From Trichocoleus desertorum NBK24 (GTDB lineage: Bacteria > Cyanobacteriota > Cyanobacteriia > FACHB-46), in assembly GCF_030409055.1 (NCBI RefSeq), contig NZ_CP116619.1:3449628-3513627 (forward strand): DNA of 64,000 bases, written 5' to 3'. Shown piece after piece: positions 24,892 through 33,044 of this stretch. The notes under the pieces are model-generated. The model ran no database searches, was not told the origin of the DNA, and saw only the letters and a list, made by a program, of their open reading frames with translations. The position numbers and the translations under genes were made by a program. How positions within the stretch are numbered: the first letter of the stretch is position 1; the number at the start of each line of letters is the position of its first letter.

Positions 24892-25920
24892 ATGCCTAAC
24901 TACTCTGCCACGACTGCCGTGATCGCCAAGCAAGCCAAAGCACGGGAAGATGCTCTACCCCTGCGTCATGAAGCTTGCCGCTCCAGGTTTTGGTTTCAGC
25001 CTCAACCCACCCAACGGGTCTGCCTTTTCTTTCATGGCTTTACCGCTGCGCCCTACCAATTCCAGCCTATCGCAGAGGCCTTTTATAAATTGGGTTACAA
25101 CGTGCTGGTGCCTTTGATGCCAGGTCACGGAGTTACTGGCAATTGGGGCCGTGACAACCCACCGCCGTTACCCAGCGACCCAACTGTTTACAAGCAATTC
25201 GGTTTGCAGTGGTTGCAGCAGTCGCAAGCTCTAGGCCAACAAGTGGTTGTAGGGGGCCTCTCCGGTGGCGGAACACTCGCAAATTGGCTTGCCTTCGAAC
25301 GGCCTCAGCAGATTGACCGCACATTGCTGTTTGCTCCCTACCTGAGCAGCAGTAGCAAAGTCATCGATTTATTCGTACAAAAGTCAAGTTCCTACTTTCA
25401 GTGGGAATGCAAACCAGGGAACGTTCCCGTGGGTTACTCTGGCTTTGTGTTACCCAACTTACGAGCTTTTCTCAGCATGGGCCAAGAGGTATTAGCCCGC
25501 TCTAAGTCCTCAGCACCCGTGGCTCCGATGCTGATTGTTTCTAGCGAAAGCGATCGCGCAGTCGGCAATAACGACCACAGAGCTATGTTTCGTGCTGTCT
25601 TGTCACGACAACCCAAAACCTGGTATCACCGTTTCGATCGCGTCCTCGACATCCCTCACACCATGATGACCAAGCAGGAAGGTAACGATTACCAAAACCT
25701 GCTGATTACGATGGCTAAGGCTTATACCGAAAGCGATCTAGCTTGGCGTGAGGTTGAGGAAATTGGCTATCGCATGACCCAGGGTAAAACTTTCAACTCA
25801 GTCGTGGCGGAGTTGAATTTGCAGAAGCGAGTCTCTCCAGATATGCCTGCCATGATGACAATGGTCGATAAGCGAGAAATTGTCATGGCCCGCAATGCCA
25901 GTGCCCAACCCAACTCCTAA
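24892..25920 (+). CDS. alpha/beta hydrolase, second of a tandem pair
   Basis: This 342-residue paralogue of the preceding gene keeps the same layout: FFHGFTAAPYQFQPIAEAFY, nucleophile elbow GGLSGGGTLANWLA (serine in GLSGG), acid-loop segment SSESDRAVGNND and DIPHTMMTKQEGNDYQNLLI with the histidine. By eye the two are roughly 60% identical over their length and end in the same 45-residue C-terminal helix region, so a tandem duplication is clear. The elbow has Gly where the first copy has Ser. Its stop overlaps the convergent secreted-protein gene by 4 bp. Confidence 0.85.
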   Translation: MPNYSATTAVIAKQAKAREDALPLRHEACRSRFWFQPQPTQRVCLFFHGFTAAPYQFQPIAEAFYKLGYNVLVPLMPGHGVTGNWGRDNPPPLPSDPTVYKQFGLQWLQQSQALGQQVVVGGLSGGGTLANWLAFERPQQIDRTLLFAPYLSSSSKVIDLFVQKSSSYFQWECKPGNVPVGYSGFVLPNLRAFLSMGQEVLARSKSSAPVAPMLIVSSESDRAVGNNDHRAMFRAVLSRQPKTWYHRFDRVLDIPHTMMTKQEGNDYQNLLITMAKAYTESDLAWREVEEIGYRMTQGKTFNSVVAELNLQKRVSPDMPAMMTMVDKREIVMARNASAQPNS

Positions 25921-26387
25921 AATGAAATACTGAAAGACCCACGAATGCCAGGACGATATCGCGGTCTTTGGATAATCACTGGATTGACCAGAGTAGAGTT
26001 GTAAATTGGCGAGTTAACAACTACCGGATTCACCAAGGTCGAATTCACCACGCTGCCGTTGAGCACGTTGTGGCCTCCACCACCTACAGCGGGGTGGGGT
26101 GCGATGCAAGGATGAAAACACCCATAACCCCCATAACCATAGCTATTAGAAAGGTTAGGAGGGGCGATCGCCGGACTCAAAAATAATGGGTCAAGTTGGG
26201 ATGGAGAGTAGATCACAGCATTAGGGTAATGAGGAGCCTGGTTTACCAAAATCACGCGCCTAATGGTCACTTTTTGACCTGCTGCTACCGGAGCGGCACT
26301 GAGCAAAGAGCTACCAGTGGTTGCTAAAGCGAAGGCTAGAATTAAGGTGAGCTGAAGAGGAGACTGTAGCCGAGAATGCTGGAGCAT
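25917..26387 (-). CDS. secreted protein with Asn/Val-rich internal repeats
   Basis: The 156-residue protein has a signal peptide (hydrophobic LQLTLILAFALATTGSSLLSA, cut near APVAAG). A Gly/Tyr/Cys segment (SYGYGGYGCFHPC) follows, then a stretch of short valine/asparagine repeats: NGSVVNSTLVNPVVVNSP and YNSTLVNPVIIQ, resembling a beta-solenoid or adhesive pattern. Two cysteines are three residues apart. No known family was recognised; location is likely periplasmic or extracellular. It ends in a 4-bp antisense overlap with the upstream hydrolase gene. Confidence 0.65.
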   Translation of the reverse strand: MLQHSRLQSPLQLTLILAFALATTGSSLLSAAPVAAGQKVTIRRVILVNQAPHYPNAVIYSPSQLDPLFLSPAIAPPNLSNSYGYGGYGCFHPCIAPHPAVGGGGHNVLNGSVVNSTLVNPVVVNSPIYNSTLVNPVIIQRPRYRPGIRGSFSISF

Positions 26388-26692
26388 AAGGGTTACCTGG
26401 AAATCAGGAACGAAAGGTCGCCAAGTCGAACCTAAACCTAAATCTTGAGTATGGTGACACCCTAATAGATTACGAATTTCTCAAAGCCACGAACTTGCTA
26501 CCCTTCATTTCTAGATTAACTCGCTTTGCTAGGATCTTGAAAGGTGCTTTACCGTAGCTTTAGACGCTAGAAAAAGCATTGAAGTTGCTCCAAAATGCAG
26601 CAGCTTTTAGATTCATAGTTTGATTTAAGCAGACTGGTTAAGCACTCCCATGTGCAGCCCAGTTCCAGTACTAATCTAAATTTATAAGAAGC
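26388..26692. other. intergenic region between divergent genes
   Basis: The 305-bp stretch carries promoters for the secreted-protein gene (minus) and the TPR-like gene (plus). A/T-rich hexamers such as TAATCT lie shortly before the GTG start at 26693, without a clear partner at -35. Nothing else was recognised. Confidence 0.45.
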
Positions 26693-27220
26693 GTGAGTTC
26701 AGAAAACTTAGAAATCGTTGAGACTGAATACGAAGCTGGCAAAGCAACCTTTGAGCGAGGCTTGTATCGCCAGTCAGTGCAGCATTTGGAAAAAGCCAGT
26801 GCTTTGGTCAACCGAACTTCTCCCTTGGGCGGGGAAGTGCAAATGTGGTTGGTGACAGCTTATGAAGCCGCAGACCAGCGCCCCGAAGCGATCGCCCTCT
26901 GCCAGCAGTTGACTCGGCACCCCGATTGGGAAACTAGAACCCAAAGCAAGCGCTTACTCTACATCCTAGAAGCCCCCAAATTGAATACTCGGCCTGAATG
27001 GCTAACCCAAATCCCCGATTTAGTCGCTTTGGCAGAAAGTGACCCTAAAGATCGACGAGGCAGTATGGGGGCGGCACCACCGCGATCGCCGAGCAAAGCA
27101 GCCGAGGAACCTGAATCTCCATTTAATCTCGGCCAAGCGAGCGCCAAAAATGATCGTTTTTTCTGGGTAGCGTTGGGACTGATGGCGCTGATCTTAGGGA
27201 GTTTGTGGTGGTTTAGCTAA
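26693..27220 (+). CDS. TPR-like protein with C-terminal membrane anchor
   Basis: The 175-residue protein begins (GTG 26693) with a helical repeat region of TPR type, about residues 5-95: EAGKATFERGLYRQSVQHLEKA and VTAYEAADQRPEAIALCQQL. A proline/acidic linker follows (about 105-150) and a single membrane helix closes it (FFWVALGLMALILGSLWWFS, 156-175). A tail-anchored layout with the TPR part in the cytoplasm is likely. The binding partner is unknown. The DUF3153 lipoprotein gene starts 65 bp further on the same strand. Confidence 0.75.
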   Translation: MSSENLEIVETEYEAGKATFERGLYRQSVQHLEKASALVNRTSPLGGEVQMWLVTAYEAADQRPEAIALCQQLTRHPDWETRTQSKRLLYILEAPKLNTRPEWLTQIPDLVALAESDPKDRRGSMGAAPPRSPSKAAEEPESPFNLGQASAKNDRFFWVALGLMALILGSLWWFS

Positions 27221-27284
27221 AAGTTGTTTAGTACTGCTGCTATAGACTAGTGCCGCTACAACAGAACAGATAGGATGAGCAAGT

Positions 27285-28184
27285 ATGGGAATCAACCTGG
27301 GAGTCAAGCCAGTGGGTAGAACGATTAAGCAGTCATCGCTCACAACTCGCCAATCAAGTCGGGTCACCAAACCAATTACCAAAGCGATCGCCCAAAAGGT
27401 GAGACAACAGCTAGGGCGCTTTCGCGTGGTTTGGATGATGCTGTTGGCCTCCTTACTGCTTTCTGGTTGCGTTCAGTATGATGTCGGCATTAACTTTGAA
27501 AGTCCCAATCGTGGCGAAATTGTTCAGCACATCAAACTGGGCGATCGCTTAACTAGCTTGAGTGGAGCGACCGCGCAACAGTGGCTAGATACAGTGGAAC
27601 AGCGGACTCGACGCTTAGGCGGCAGAATTCAGCGGAGTTCCAATCAAGAAGTGGCAGTGACCATTCCCTTTAGTAGTGGTGCTGACTTAAACACCAAATT
27701 CAACGAATTCTTGAATCCATCCACTAAAAAAGGCGCAGCGAAACAAGCGGAACCTGCTCTGCCTGAAATCAAGTCAGACTTTCACCTGTCTCAAAGTAAC
27801 TTTTTGTTCTTACTGCGGAATCGCCTGAGCTATACCCTCGACTTGCGATCGCTGGGTGTCACCAGTGCCAATGGCGATTTGTTAGTGAGTCCTAGCTCAT
27901 TGCTAGACCTGGAATTTCGGCTTAACACGCCTTGGGGAGCGCGTAGTGTCAATACCGCAGCGAATGCGATTAGCGCTGTTCCGGGTCAGCAAGGCCATCA
28001 ATTGATCTGGACGTTGGAACCAGGCCAAATCAACCATTTAGAAGCTGTATTTTGGCTACCGAGTCCTCTAGGAATTGGAACCGTGGTCATTGTTCTTTTG
28101 GTGCTGGGAGGTTGGTATTTGAAATATCAAACTTTGCCAGGACTAAGTGCAGGCTCGACCCAAGTCTCGACATCGGAAGGTTAG
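27285..28184 (+). CDS. DUF3153 family lipoprotein
   Basis: A lipobox-like segment (LLASLLLSGC, with cysteine near residue 62) is followed by DUF3153 sequence: VQYDVGINFESPNRGEIVQH, GGRIQRSSNQEVAVTIPF and a C-terminal membrane helix (GTVVIVLLVLGGWYL, near 270). DUF3153 is a cyanobacterial and plastid-related family without known function. The ORF starts at ATG 27285, which puts about 50 basic residues before the lipobox; ATG 27435 would give a normal lipoprotein signal, so the real start could be there. A C-terminal helix together with a lipid anchor would fix both ends to the membrane. Confidence 0.78.
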   Translation: MGINLGVKPVGRTIKQSSLTTRQSSRVTKPITKAIAQKVRQQLGRFRVVWMMLLASLLLSGCVQYDVGINFESPNRGEIVQHIKLGDRLTSLSGATAQQWLDTVEQRTRRLGGRIQRSSNQEVAVTIPFSSGADLNTKFNEFLNPSTKKGAAKQAEPALPEIKSDFHLSQSNFLFLLRNRLSYTLDLRSLGVTSANGDLLVSPSSLLDLEFRLNTPWGARSVNTAANAISAVPGQQGHQLIWTLEPGQINHLEAVFWLPSPLGIGTVVIVLLVLGGWYLKYQTLPGLSAGSTQVSTSEG

Positions 28185-28222
28185 TCTAGCCCTGCTAGCT
28201 GCTGAATCATGGGTTGCCTAAA

Positions 28223-29311
28223 ATGCGCCGTTCAACCAATCTCCAACGCCTGTTCCTACTGGGTTTGAGCGGCCCAATCCTAGCTTTAAATGTTTGGATT
28301 CTGTCGCAAGTTTTTCGCTACTTTGAGCACTCAATTACCCTTCTCGTCGTAGCGGCAATTTTGGCATTTCTGCTCAACTATCCGGTGCAGTTCTTAGAGC
28401 GGGCTCAAATTACCCGTTCTCAAGCTGTGATCGTGGTTCTGCTACTGGCCCTAGCGCTGTTGGTGGTGCTGGGAGTGACTTTGGTTCCGGTTTTAGTTGA
28501 GCAAGCAGCTCAGTTTGTGGACAAGCTACCTGCCTCCCTAGCTGCCAGTCAGCGTAATTTGGCATCGTTGGATGTTTGGGCGAAAGCGCATCGCCTGCCT
28601 CTAGACCTACAAGGTTTTAGCACCCGGATCAACAATCAAATCGAAAATCAGTTGCAGACTTTGGTTAGCCAAGCGTTAGGCGTGGCGCTGGTAACGGTTT
28701 CTGGGCTATTCGATTTGGTTTTAGTGGTGGTGCTAGCCTTTTATATGCTGCTCTACGGCGATCGCATGTGGCAGGGGCTAGTGAACTTGTTGCCACCGAG
28801 CATTGGCTTGCCGCTCAGCGTTTCTTTACGCCTGAACTTTCAAAACTTTTTCATCAGCCAGTTGCTGTTAGGGCTGTTTATGTTCGCCATCCTAACACCC
28901 ATTTTTATGGGGCTGAGAGTACCATTTGCCCTACTATTTGCGCTGCTGATTGGCATAGCTGAGCTGATTCCCTTTATTGGAGCCACGTTAGGAATTGGCT
29001 TAGTGATTCTGCTGGTGATGTTTCAAAACTTTTGGCTCTCGCTACAGGTGGCCTTTGTTGCAATTTTGATGCAGCAGATTAAAGACAATGTTTTCGCTCC
29101 CAGACTCATGGGCAATTTCACCGGGTTAAATCCCATTTGGATTTTTATCGCTATCTTAATGGGGGCGCAAATCGCAGGGCTGCTAGGAGTGGTGGTAGCC
29201 GTCCCCATTGCAGGCACCATCAAGAGCACCATTGACGCGATCCGGGAGATGAATCGTCCCAAAGTAGTCACTACGGAAGTGCTGCCTGGAGAGAAACCAG
29301 CTCACTACTAA
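28223..29311 (+). CDS. AI-2E/PerM-family permease
   Basis: The product has seven to eight hydrophobic segments in the order typical of the AI-2E exporter/PerM family (DUF20): paired N-terminal helices, a long polar stretch with VEQAAQFVDKLPASLAASQ, then a C-terminal block with LIGIAELIPFIGATLGIG and the signature QQIKDNVFAPRLMGNFTGLNP. Family members export autoinducer-2, Na+/H+ or unknown substrates; which is unclear here. ATG 28223 is preferred; TTG 28214 is also in frame. It may share a transcript with the DUF3153 gene 38 bp upstream. Confidence 0.88.
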   Translation: MRRSTNLQRLFLLGLSGPILALNVWILSQVFRYFEHSITLLVVAAILAFLLNYPVQFLERAQITRSQAVIVVLLLALALLVVLGVTLVPVLVEQAAQFVDKLPASLAASQRNLASLDVWAKAHRLPLDLQGFSTRINNQIENQLQTLVSQALGVALVTVSGLFDLVLVVVLAFYMLLYGDRMWQGLVNLLPPSIGLPLSVSLRLNFQNFFISQLLLGLFMFAILTPIFMGLRVPFALLFALLIGIAELIPFIGATLGIGLVILLVMFQNFWLSLQVAFVAILMQQIKDNVFAPRLMGNFTGLNPIWIFIAILMGAQIAGLLGVVVAVPIAGTIKSTIDAIREMNRPKVVTTEVLPGEKPAHY

Positions 29312-29470
29312 TCAAGCCCACTATTAATCAAGTAACCAAGCCATTCTATTCAGCAAGCGGACTGGTAAGCTTTTCTTCAGGTCCAGAATCGGGGATTTGA
29401 GCTAGAGTCCTGATGGCGACCCGATCGCTTTGTGAACTTAGTTAGACCTATGCAAGCAAGGAGTTAGTGA

Positions 29471-29821
29471 ATGCGCCAGGTTAACTTTTTAATTATCTTT
29501 GTCATTGCGCTGGCTCTGGTTTTATTCAGTTTAGAAAATACGGAACCTGCCACGATTCATATTGTTAGAGATATCCAAGTTCAAGCTCCACTGGCGGTGG
29601 AACTCATTTTGGCCCTAGGTGTGGGAGCAGTACTGGCCTGGGTATTTAGCGTTTGGACCCAATTGCAACACATGATAGAAATCCGCAAAGGCTTACAGCA
29701 AATTCAAGAGCGCGAGCAGCGGATTGAAGAGTTGGAGCAAGACCTCGATCGCTACAAAGCAGAACTGCAAGAACAGCAACCCCTCTTGCCTGCGGTTGAT
29801 TCTATGGCCCAAGAAGTCTAG
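29471..29821 (+). CDS. LapA-family (DUF1049) membrane protein
   Basis: The 116-residue protein has two membrane helices (about 4-21 and 36-58) joined by the DUF1049 loop (SLENTEPATIHIV) and a cytoplasmic coiled coil (about 70-105: QQIQEREQRIEELEQDLDRYKAELQEQ). LapA-type proteins in other bacteria help lipopolysaccharide regulation, but the cyanobacterial role is unknown. ATG 29471 follows AGGAG at good spacing. A 38-codon gene begins 9 bp after its stop and scpA 11 bp after that, so the three form a compact operon. Confidence 0.8.
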   Translation: MRQVNFLIIFVIALALVLFSLENTEPATIHIVRDIQVQAPLAVELILALGVGAVLAWVFSVWTQLQHMIEIRKGLQQIQEREQRIEELEQDLDRYKAELQEQQPLLPAVDSMAQEV

Positions 29822-29830
29822 ACTGCTGGC

Positions 29831-29947
29831 ATGTCTGCTGCTGATTTGACCAACCCTCATAGTCTTTGGAGTCTAGTAGTGCCACTGTTTCTGCTGGGCT
29901 TGATTGTAGTAGCGGCTGTTGTCTTTGTTCGAGTTAACAGCAAGTAG
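29831..29947 (+). CDS. 38-residue single-helix membrane protein, unassigned
   Basis: The frame starts at ATG 29831, 9 bp after the LapA-like gene, and stops 11 bp before scpA. It begins MSAADLTNPHSLWSL, continues with one hydrophobic helix (VVPLFLLGLIVVAAVVFVRV) and ends NSK. Tight packing between two real genes, a normal start codon and an ideal membrane-helix pattern argue that it is real. The layout is like small subunits of photosynthetic complexes (PsbX, NdhP and similar), but I could not match it to any of them, so no name is given. Confidence 0.6.
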   Translation: MSAADLTNPHSLWSLVVPLFLLGLIVVAAVVFVRVNSK

Positions 29948-29958
29948 GAATAGGTTGC

Positions 29959-30789
29959 ATGGTTCTGTCTCTGGCCCAAAGCGCGATCGCCTTACTGTCT
30001 GAGTTGGCAGAGCGAGGTGAAATTGACCCTTGGGATGTCCAAGTGATTGAGGTGATCGATCGCTTTTTGAGTGAGTTAACTCCCAGCGATACGGTAGAAA
30101 TCAGCCGCGCCACCTACCAATCTGACCTGTCTCGTTCTGGGCAGGCTTTTTTGTATGCCTCCATGCTGGTGTTGCTTAAAGCCGACACGTTGGTTCGGGC
30201 CGAATCTTCTGAGGTAGAGGTTTTAGATGACGGGGAGTTTCTAGAGACGGATGGGTTCATGGAGGCTCAGATGCCTCTACATTTAGAGCGACGCTTGCGG
30301 CGACGGGCTGTGGCAAAACCACCTCAAAACCGCCGAGTGACCTTGCAAGAGTTGATTGAGCAGCTGGAACTGATGGCTGACACCATGAAAGAAGCAGTTC
30401 CGCGCACCCGTCCCCGTCGGCCTCGCCCTCAATCGCGCAGCCAAGCAGTCCGGGCGATCGCGCAACTGGCCCACCAAGAAAACCTTTCAGAAGTGGCAGC
30501 GGCCCTAGAGCGGTTTCTAGCGACCCAATGGCTAAAAATCTCCCAAGGAGAAGATTGGCTGGACTTTGATTTGCTGTTAGAACTATGGTCTGGTGCGGGT
30601 CAGCAAGAATTAGATCTTCCTGGCTTGTCTCATGGCTCGCAGCACAGTACTGGCGATCGCGTTGCCATCTTCTGGGCGCTGCTATTTTTGTCTGCTCAGT
30701 CCAAAGTAGAGTTATCGCAGGAGGAGTTTTACCAAGACCTAAAGGTGCGGAGCCTCACAGAGTTACCGATTTTTGCGGTCTCTGAATAA
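29959..30789 (+). CDS. scpA: segregation and condensation protein A
   Basis: ScpA is the kleisin subunit that bridges SMC heads and holds ScpB during chromosome organisation. The 276-residue protein shows the family start (LSELAERGEIDPWDVQVIEVIDRFL) and the SMC-neck-binding helices (RSGQAFLYASMLVLLKADTL), a variable basic middle (RTRPRRPRPQSRSQ near 145-160) and a C-terminal winged-helix part (VAIFWALLFLSAQSKVELSQEE). Start is ATG 29959, in a tight operon behind two membrane proteins. scpB lies 9.4 kb away in this window and no smc gene is present. Confidence 0.9.
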   Translation: MVLSLAQSAIALLSELAERGEIDPWDVQVIEVIDRFLSELTPSDTVEISRATYQSDLSRSGQAFLYASMLVLLKADTLVRAESSEVEVLDDGEFLETDGFMEAQMPLHLERRLRRRAVAKPPQNRRVTLQELIEQLELMADTMKEAVPRTRPRRPRPQSRSQAVRAIAQLAHQENLSEVAAALERFLATQWLKISQGEDWLDFDLLLELWSGAGQQELDLPGLSHGSQHSTGDRVAIFWALLFLSAQSKVELSQEEFYQDLKVRSLTELPIFAVSE

Positions 30790-30813
30790 GCTGGATCATC
30801 CAGTCAAGACACC

Positions 30814-30854
30814 ACCAGTTTGACCAAGCCTATGACAAGACCAGTTTGACCAAG
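30814..30854 (+). repeat. 15-bp direct repeat downstream of scpA
   Basis: ACCAGTTTGACCAAG occurs at 30814-30828 and 30840-30854, 26 bp apart. It follows the scpA stop and precedes the promoter region of the NDP-sugar gene. It looks like a short duplication; no hairpin or known box is visible. Confidence 0.55.
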
Positions 30855-30952
30855 AATGTAAAAGATCTGTTAGCATCTTGGCGACCCTCAGTCGGTTTTG
30901 TCTGGTAGCTGTAAATTTTACCTAGTGGGTACAGCGCGATCGAGATCAATTG

Positions 30953-30975
30953 AGACAATGGTTGATAGATTGTCT
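30953..30975. promoter_or_regulatory. 7-bp dyad, possible operator of the NDP-sugar gene
   Basis: AGACAAT (30953-30959) and ATTGTCT (30969-30975) form a perfect inverted repeat around nine bases, about 72 bp before the ATG at 31047. The region has no T-run that would make it a terminator. A dimeric regulator could bind it; none can be named. Confidence 0.4.
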
Positions 30976-31046
30976 ACAACCAAACAGGTTGCATCAATAC
31001 GCAGATTATTGACAGTGTAGTGGTCTAGGGTGAGAGATAAATATTT

Positions 31047-32246
31047 ATGAAAGCCATGATCCTGGCAGCTGGTAAAGGTACGCGCGTTCGTCCGATTACC
31101 TACACCATTCCCAAGCCCATGATTCCAATCCTGCAAAAGCCAGTGATGGAATTTCTTTTAGAACTCCTGCGCCAGCATGGTTTTGACCAGATTATGGTCA
31201 ATGTCAGCCACCTAGCCCATGAAATTGAAAACTACTTCCGGGATGGGCAGAAGTTTGGTGTTCAGATTGCCTATTCTTTTGAAGGGCGAATTGTAGATGG
31301 TGAGTTGGTCGGTGAAGCGCTAGGCTCGGCAGGAGGCATGCGCCGAATTCAAGACTTTTCTCCCTTCTTTGACGACACCTTTGTGGTCATGTGCGGTGAC
31401 GCCCTGATTGACCTAGATTTGAGCGAAGCGGTGAGATGGCACCGAGAAAAAGGCTCGATCGCGACTGTGATCATGAAATCGGTGCCACGGGAAGAAGTGT
31501 CTAGCTACGGCGTAGTTGTGACCGATGAAGAAGGTCGGATCAAAGCCTTCCAAGAAAAACCATCTGTTGAGGAAGCCCTCAGCACCAGCATCAACACAGG
31601 TATTTACATTTTTGAGCCAGAGGTGTTGAAGTACATTCCTTCTGGTTGCGAATTTGATATTGGCGGCGAGCTATTCCCAAAACTGGTCGAAATGAATGCG
31701 CCTTTTTATGGCGTGACGATGGATTTTGAATGGGTCGATATTGGTAAGGTGCCCGACTACTGGCGTGCGGTACGTGGGGTCTTGCAAGGTGAAATCAAAA
31801 ACGTGCAGATTCCAGGCCAAGAAGTTGCGCCAGGAATTTATACCGGGTTGAATGTGGCTGTGAATTGGGACAAGGTAGATATCCAAGGCCCAGTCTATAT
31901 CGGGGGTATGACCCGCATTGAAGATGGAGCCAAGATTGTTGGACCCACCTACATTGGCCCTAACTGCCGCATTTGTGGCGGTGCCACGGTAGATAATAGC
32001 GTCATCTTTGAATACTCCCGCCTTGGCCCAGGCGTGCGCTTGGTTGATAAGTTGGTGTTTGGTCGCTATTGCGTAGACAAGACAGGGGCCACAATCGACG
32101 TCCAAGCCGCAGCCCTAGATTGGCTAATCACCGATGCTCGCCAAGAGGTTCCTACCCAGCCTCCTCTAGAACGGCAGGCGATCGCACAACTCTTAGGCAA
32201 GGACATTAGCGAGATCGGCAAAGACAGCCCAGCGATTCTTTCCTAA
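31047..32246 (+). CDS. NDP-sugar pyrophosphorylase with left-handed beta-helix tail
   Basis: The 399-residue enzyme has an N-terminal nucleotidyltransferase domain (about 1-240) with the phosphate loop LAAGKGTRVRP (about 6-16), KP at the end of the IPKPMIPI segment, and MCGDALIDLDL as the metal site, then hexapeptide repeats of a left-handed beta-helix (about 250-360; GPVYIGGMTRIEDGAKIVGP and following). This makes activated sugars such as GDP-mannose or dTDP/UDP-glucose from NTP and sugar phosphate; the exact sugar cannot be read. Its product may feed polysaccharide synthesis. A dyad lies upstream and a strong terminator downstream. Confidence 0.85.
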   Translation: MKAMILAAGKGTRVRPITYTIPKPMIPILQKPVMEFLLELLRQHGFDQIMVNVSHLAHEIENYFRDGQKFGVQIAYSFEGRIVDGELVGEALGSAGGMRRIQDFSPFFDDTFVVMCGDALIDLDLSEAVRWHREKGSIATVIMKSVPREEVSSYGVVVTDEEGRIKAFQEKPSVEEALSTSINTGIYIFEPEVLKYIPSGCEFDIGGELFPKLVEMNAPFYGVTMDFEWVDIGKVPDYWRAVRGVLQGEIKNVQIPGQEVAPGIYTGLNVAVNWDKVDIQGPVYIGGMTRIEDGAKIVGPTYIGPNCRICGGATVDNSVIFEYSRLGPGVRLVDKLVFGRYCVDKTGATIDVQAAALDWLITDARQEVPTQPPLERQAIAQLLGKDISEIGKDSPAILS

Positions 32247-32296
32247 AAGGCTGCTTTAAGATCAACGCTGACCCACGCTAAACTTTAGCCAAAATT

Positions 32297-32347
32297 AAAA
32301 TCCGACCCTTGTCTAGTTCACATGACACACTTAAGGGTCGGATTTTT
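32297..32347. terminator. bidirectional rho-independent terminator
   Basis: AAAATCCGACCCTT (32297-32310) pairs perfectly with AAGGGTCGGATTTT (32333-32346), a 14-bp stem with a 22-nt loop. The A-run before and T-run after it let it work in both directions. It sits between the convergent NDP-sugar gene (plus) and the small membrane protein gene (minus), exactly as a shared terminator would. Confidence 0.88.
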
Positions 32348-32373
32348 GCTGGCTAACTACCGCAATACTAAGG

Positions 32374-32802
32374 CTACCGCAATATTAAAGTGCCTTGGGC
32401 ATTCACTCGATAGGCTGTACCAACATAGCCAGTTCGCTCGTACAGAACTTGATGGATATGTTGATCGAGCTTTACCTCGTCCGCAATGCGGGAGCGATAA
32501 AAGCTCTTCATTTGTTCTTCAACGCCCATTTCGCTGAGGCGATCGTGCACTCTGGTACTGTTGCCCTCAAAATAAGCAGTTCTGGCAGTCTCGTCTTGGA
32601 GAAAACTGACGATTACTGAGAAGGGTACGCCGCCAATCGTTACATACTCCCCCACCACTAAAACCACCAAAAGCCCCAAAGATAGCAGGATGCCTGAGCC
32701 AGCTAAGGCGACAATTTGCTGCGGCGATCGCGGCGGCCTAGAACCCGGAGGTTTAGCTTGTTTCTGTAGGGCTTGCTTCGATTGAGGTGTAAAAGCACCC
32801 AT
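32374..32802 (-). CDS. single-helix membrane protein, conserved hypothetical
   Basis: The 142-residue protein has a polar, basic, proline-rich N-terminus (about 1-27), one membrane helix (about 29-55; IVALAGSGILLSLGLLVVLVVGEYV) and an extracytoplasmic or cytoplasmic C-terminal part of about 85 residues (FLQDETARTAYFEGNSTRVHDRLSE, then YERTGYVGTAYRVNAQGTLIL). No motif or family was recognised. It is transcribed towards the shared terminator and has its own promoter in the 240-bp divergent region before the DUF1400 gene. Confidence 0.65.
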   Translation of the reverse strand: MGAFTPQSKQALQKQAKPPGSRPPRSPQQIVALAGSGILLSLGLLVVLVVGEYVTIGGVPFSVIVSFLQDETARTAYFEGNSTRVHDRLSEMGVEEQMKSFYRSRIADEVKLDQHIHQVLYERTGYVGTAYRVNAQGTLILR

Positions 32803-33044
32803 GATCTCAGACCTCTAGCGATCGCTCCTAATCTAGCCTAGAGGGTGAGAATTTGGGAAAAATTTGCTGGATTCTTGGCAGATGGGCCTGTATAAGATTT
32901 CAGGTGCTTCATATCTAGATTGGGTCTAGCAGGACATCCTGCCCAGGGGGATGTTAAATCACTTCGCACTAGTTACCTTGAGATAACTGATGCAATTAGC
33001 TGCTCTCATGAGTGGTGTGACGAGGAGATCTGAGTGCAAGCTTC

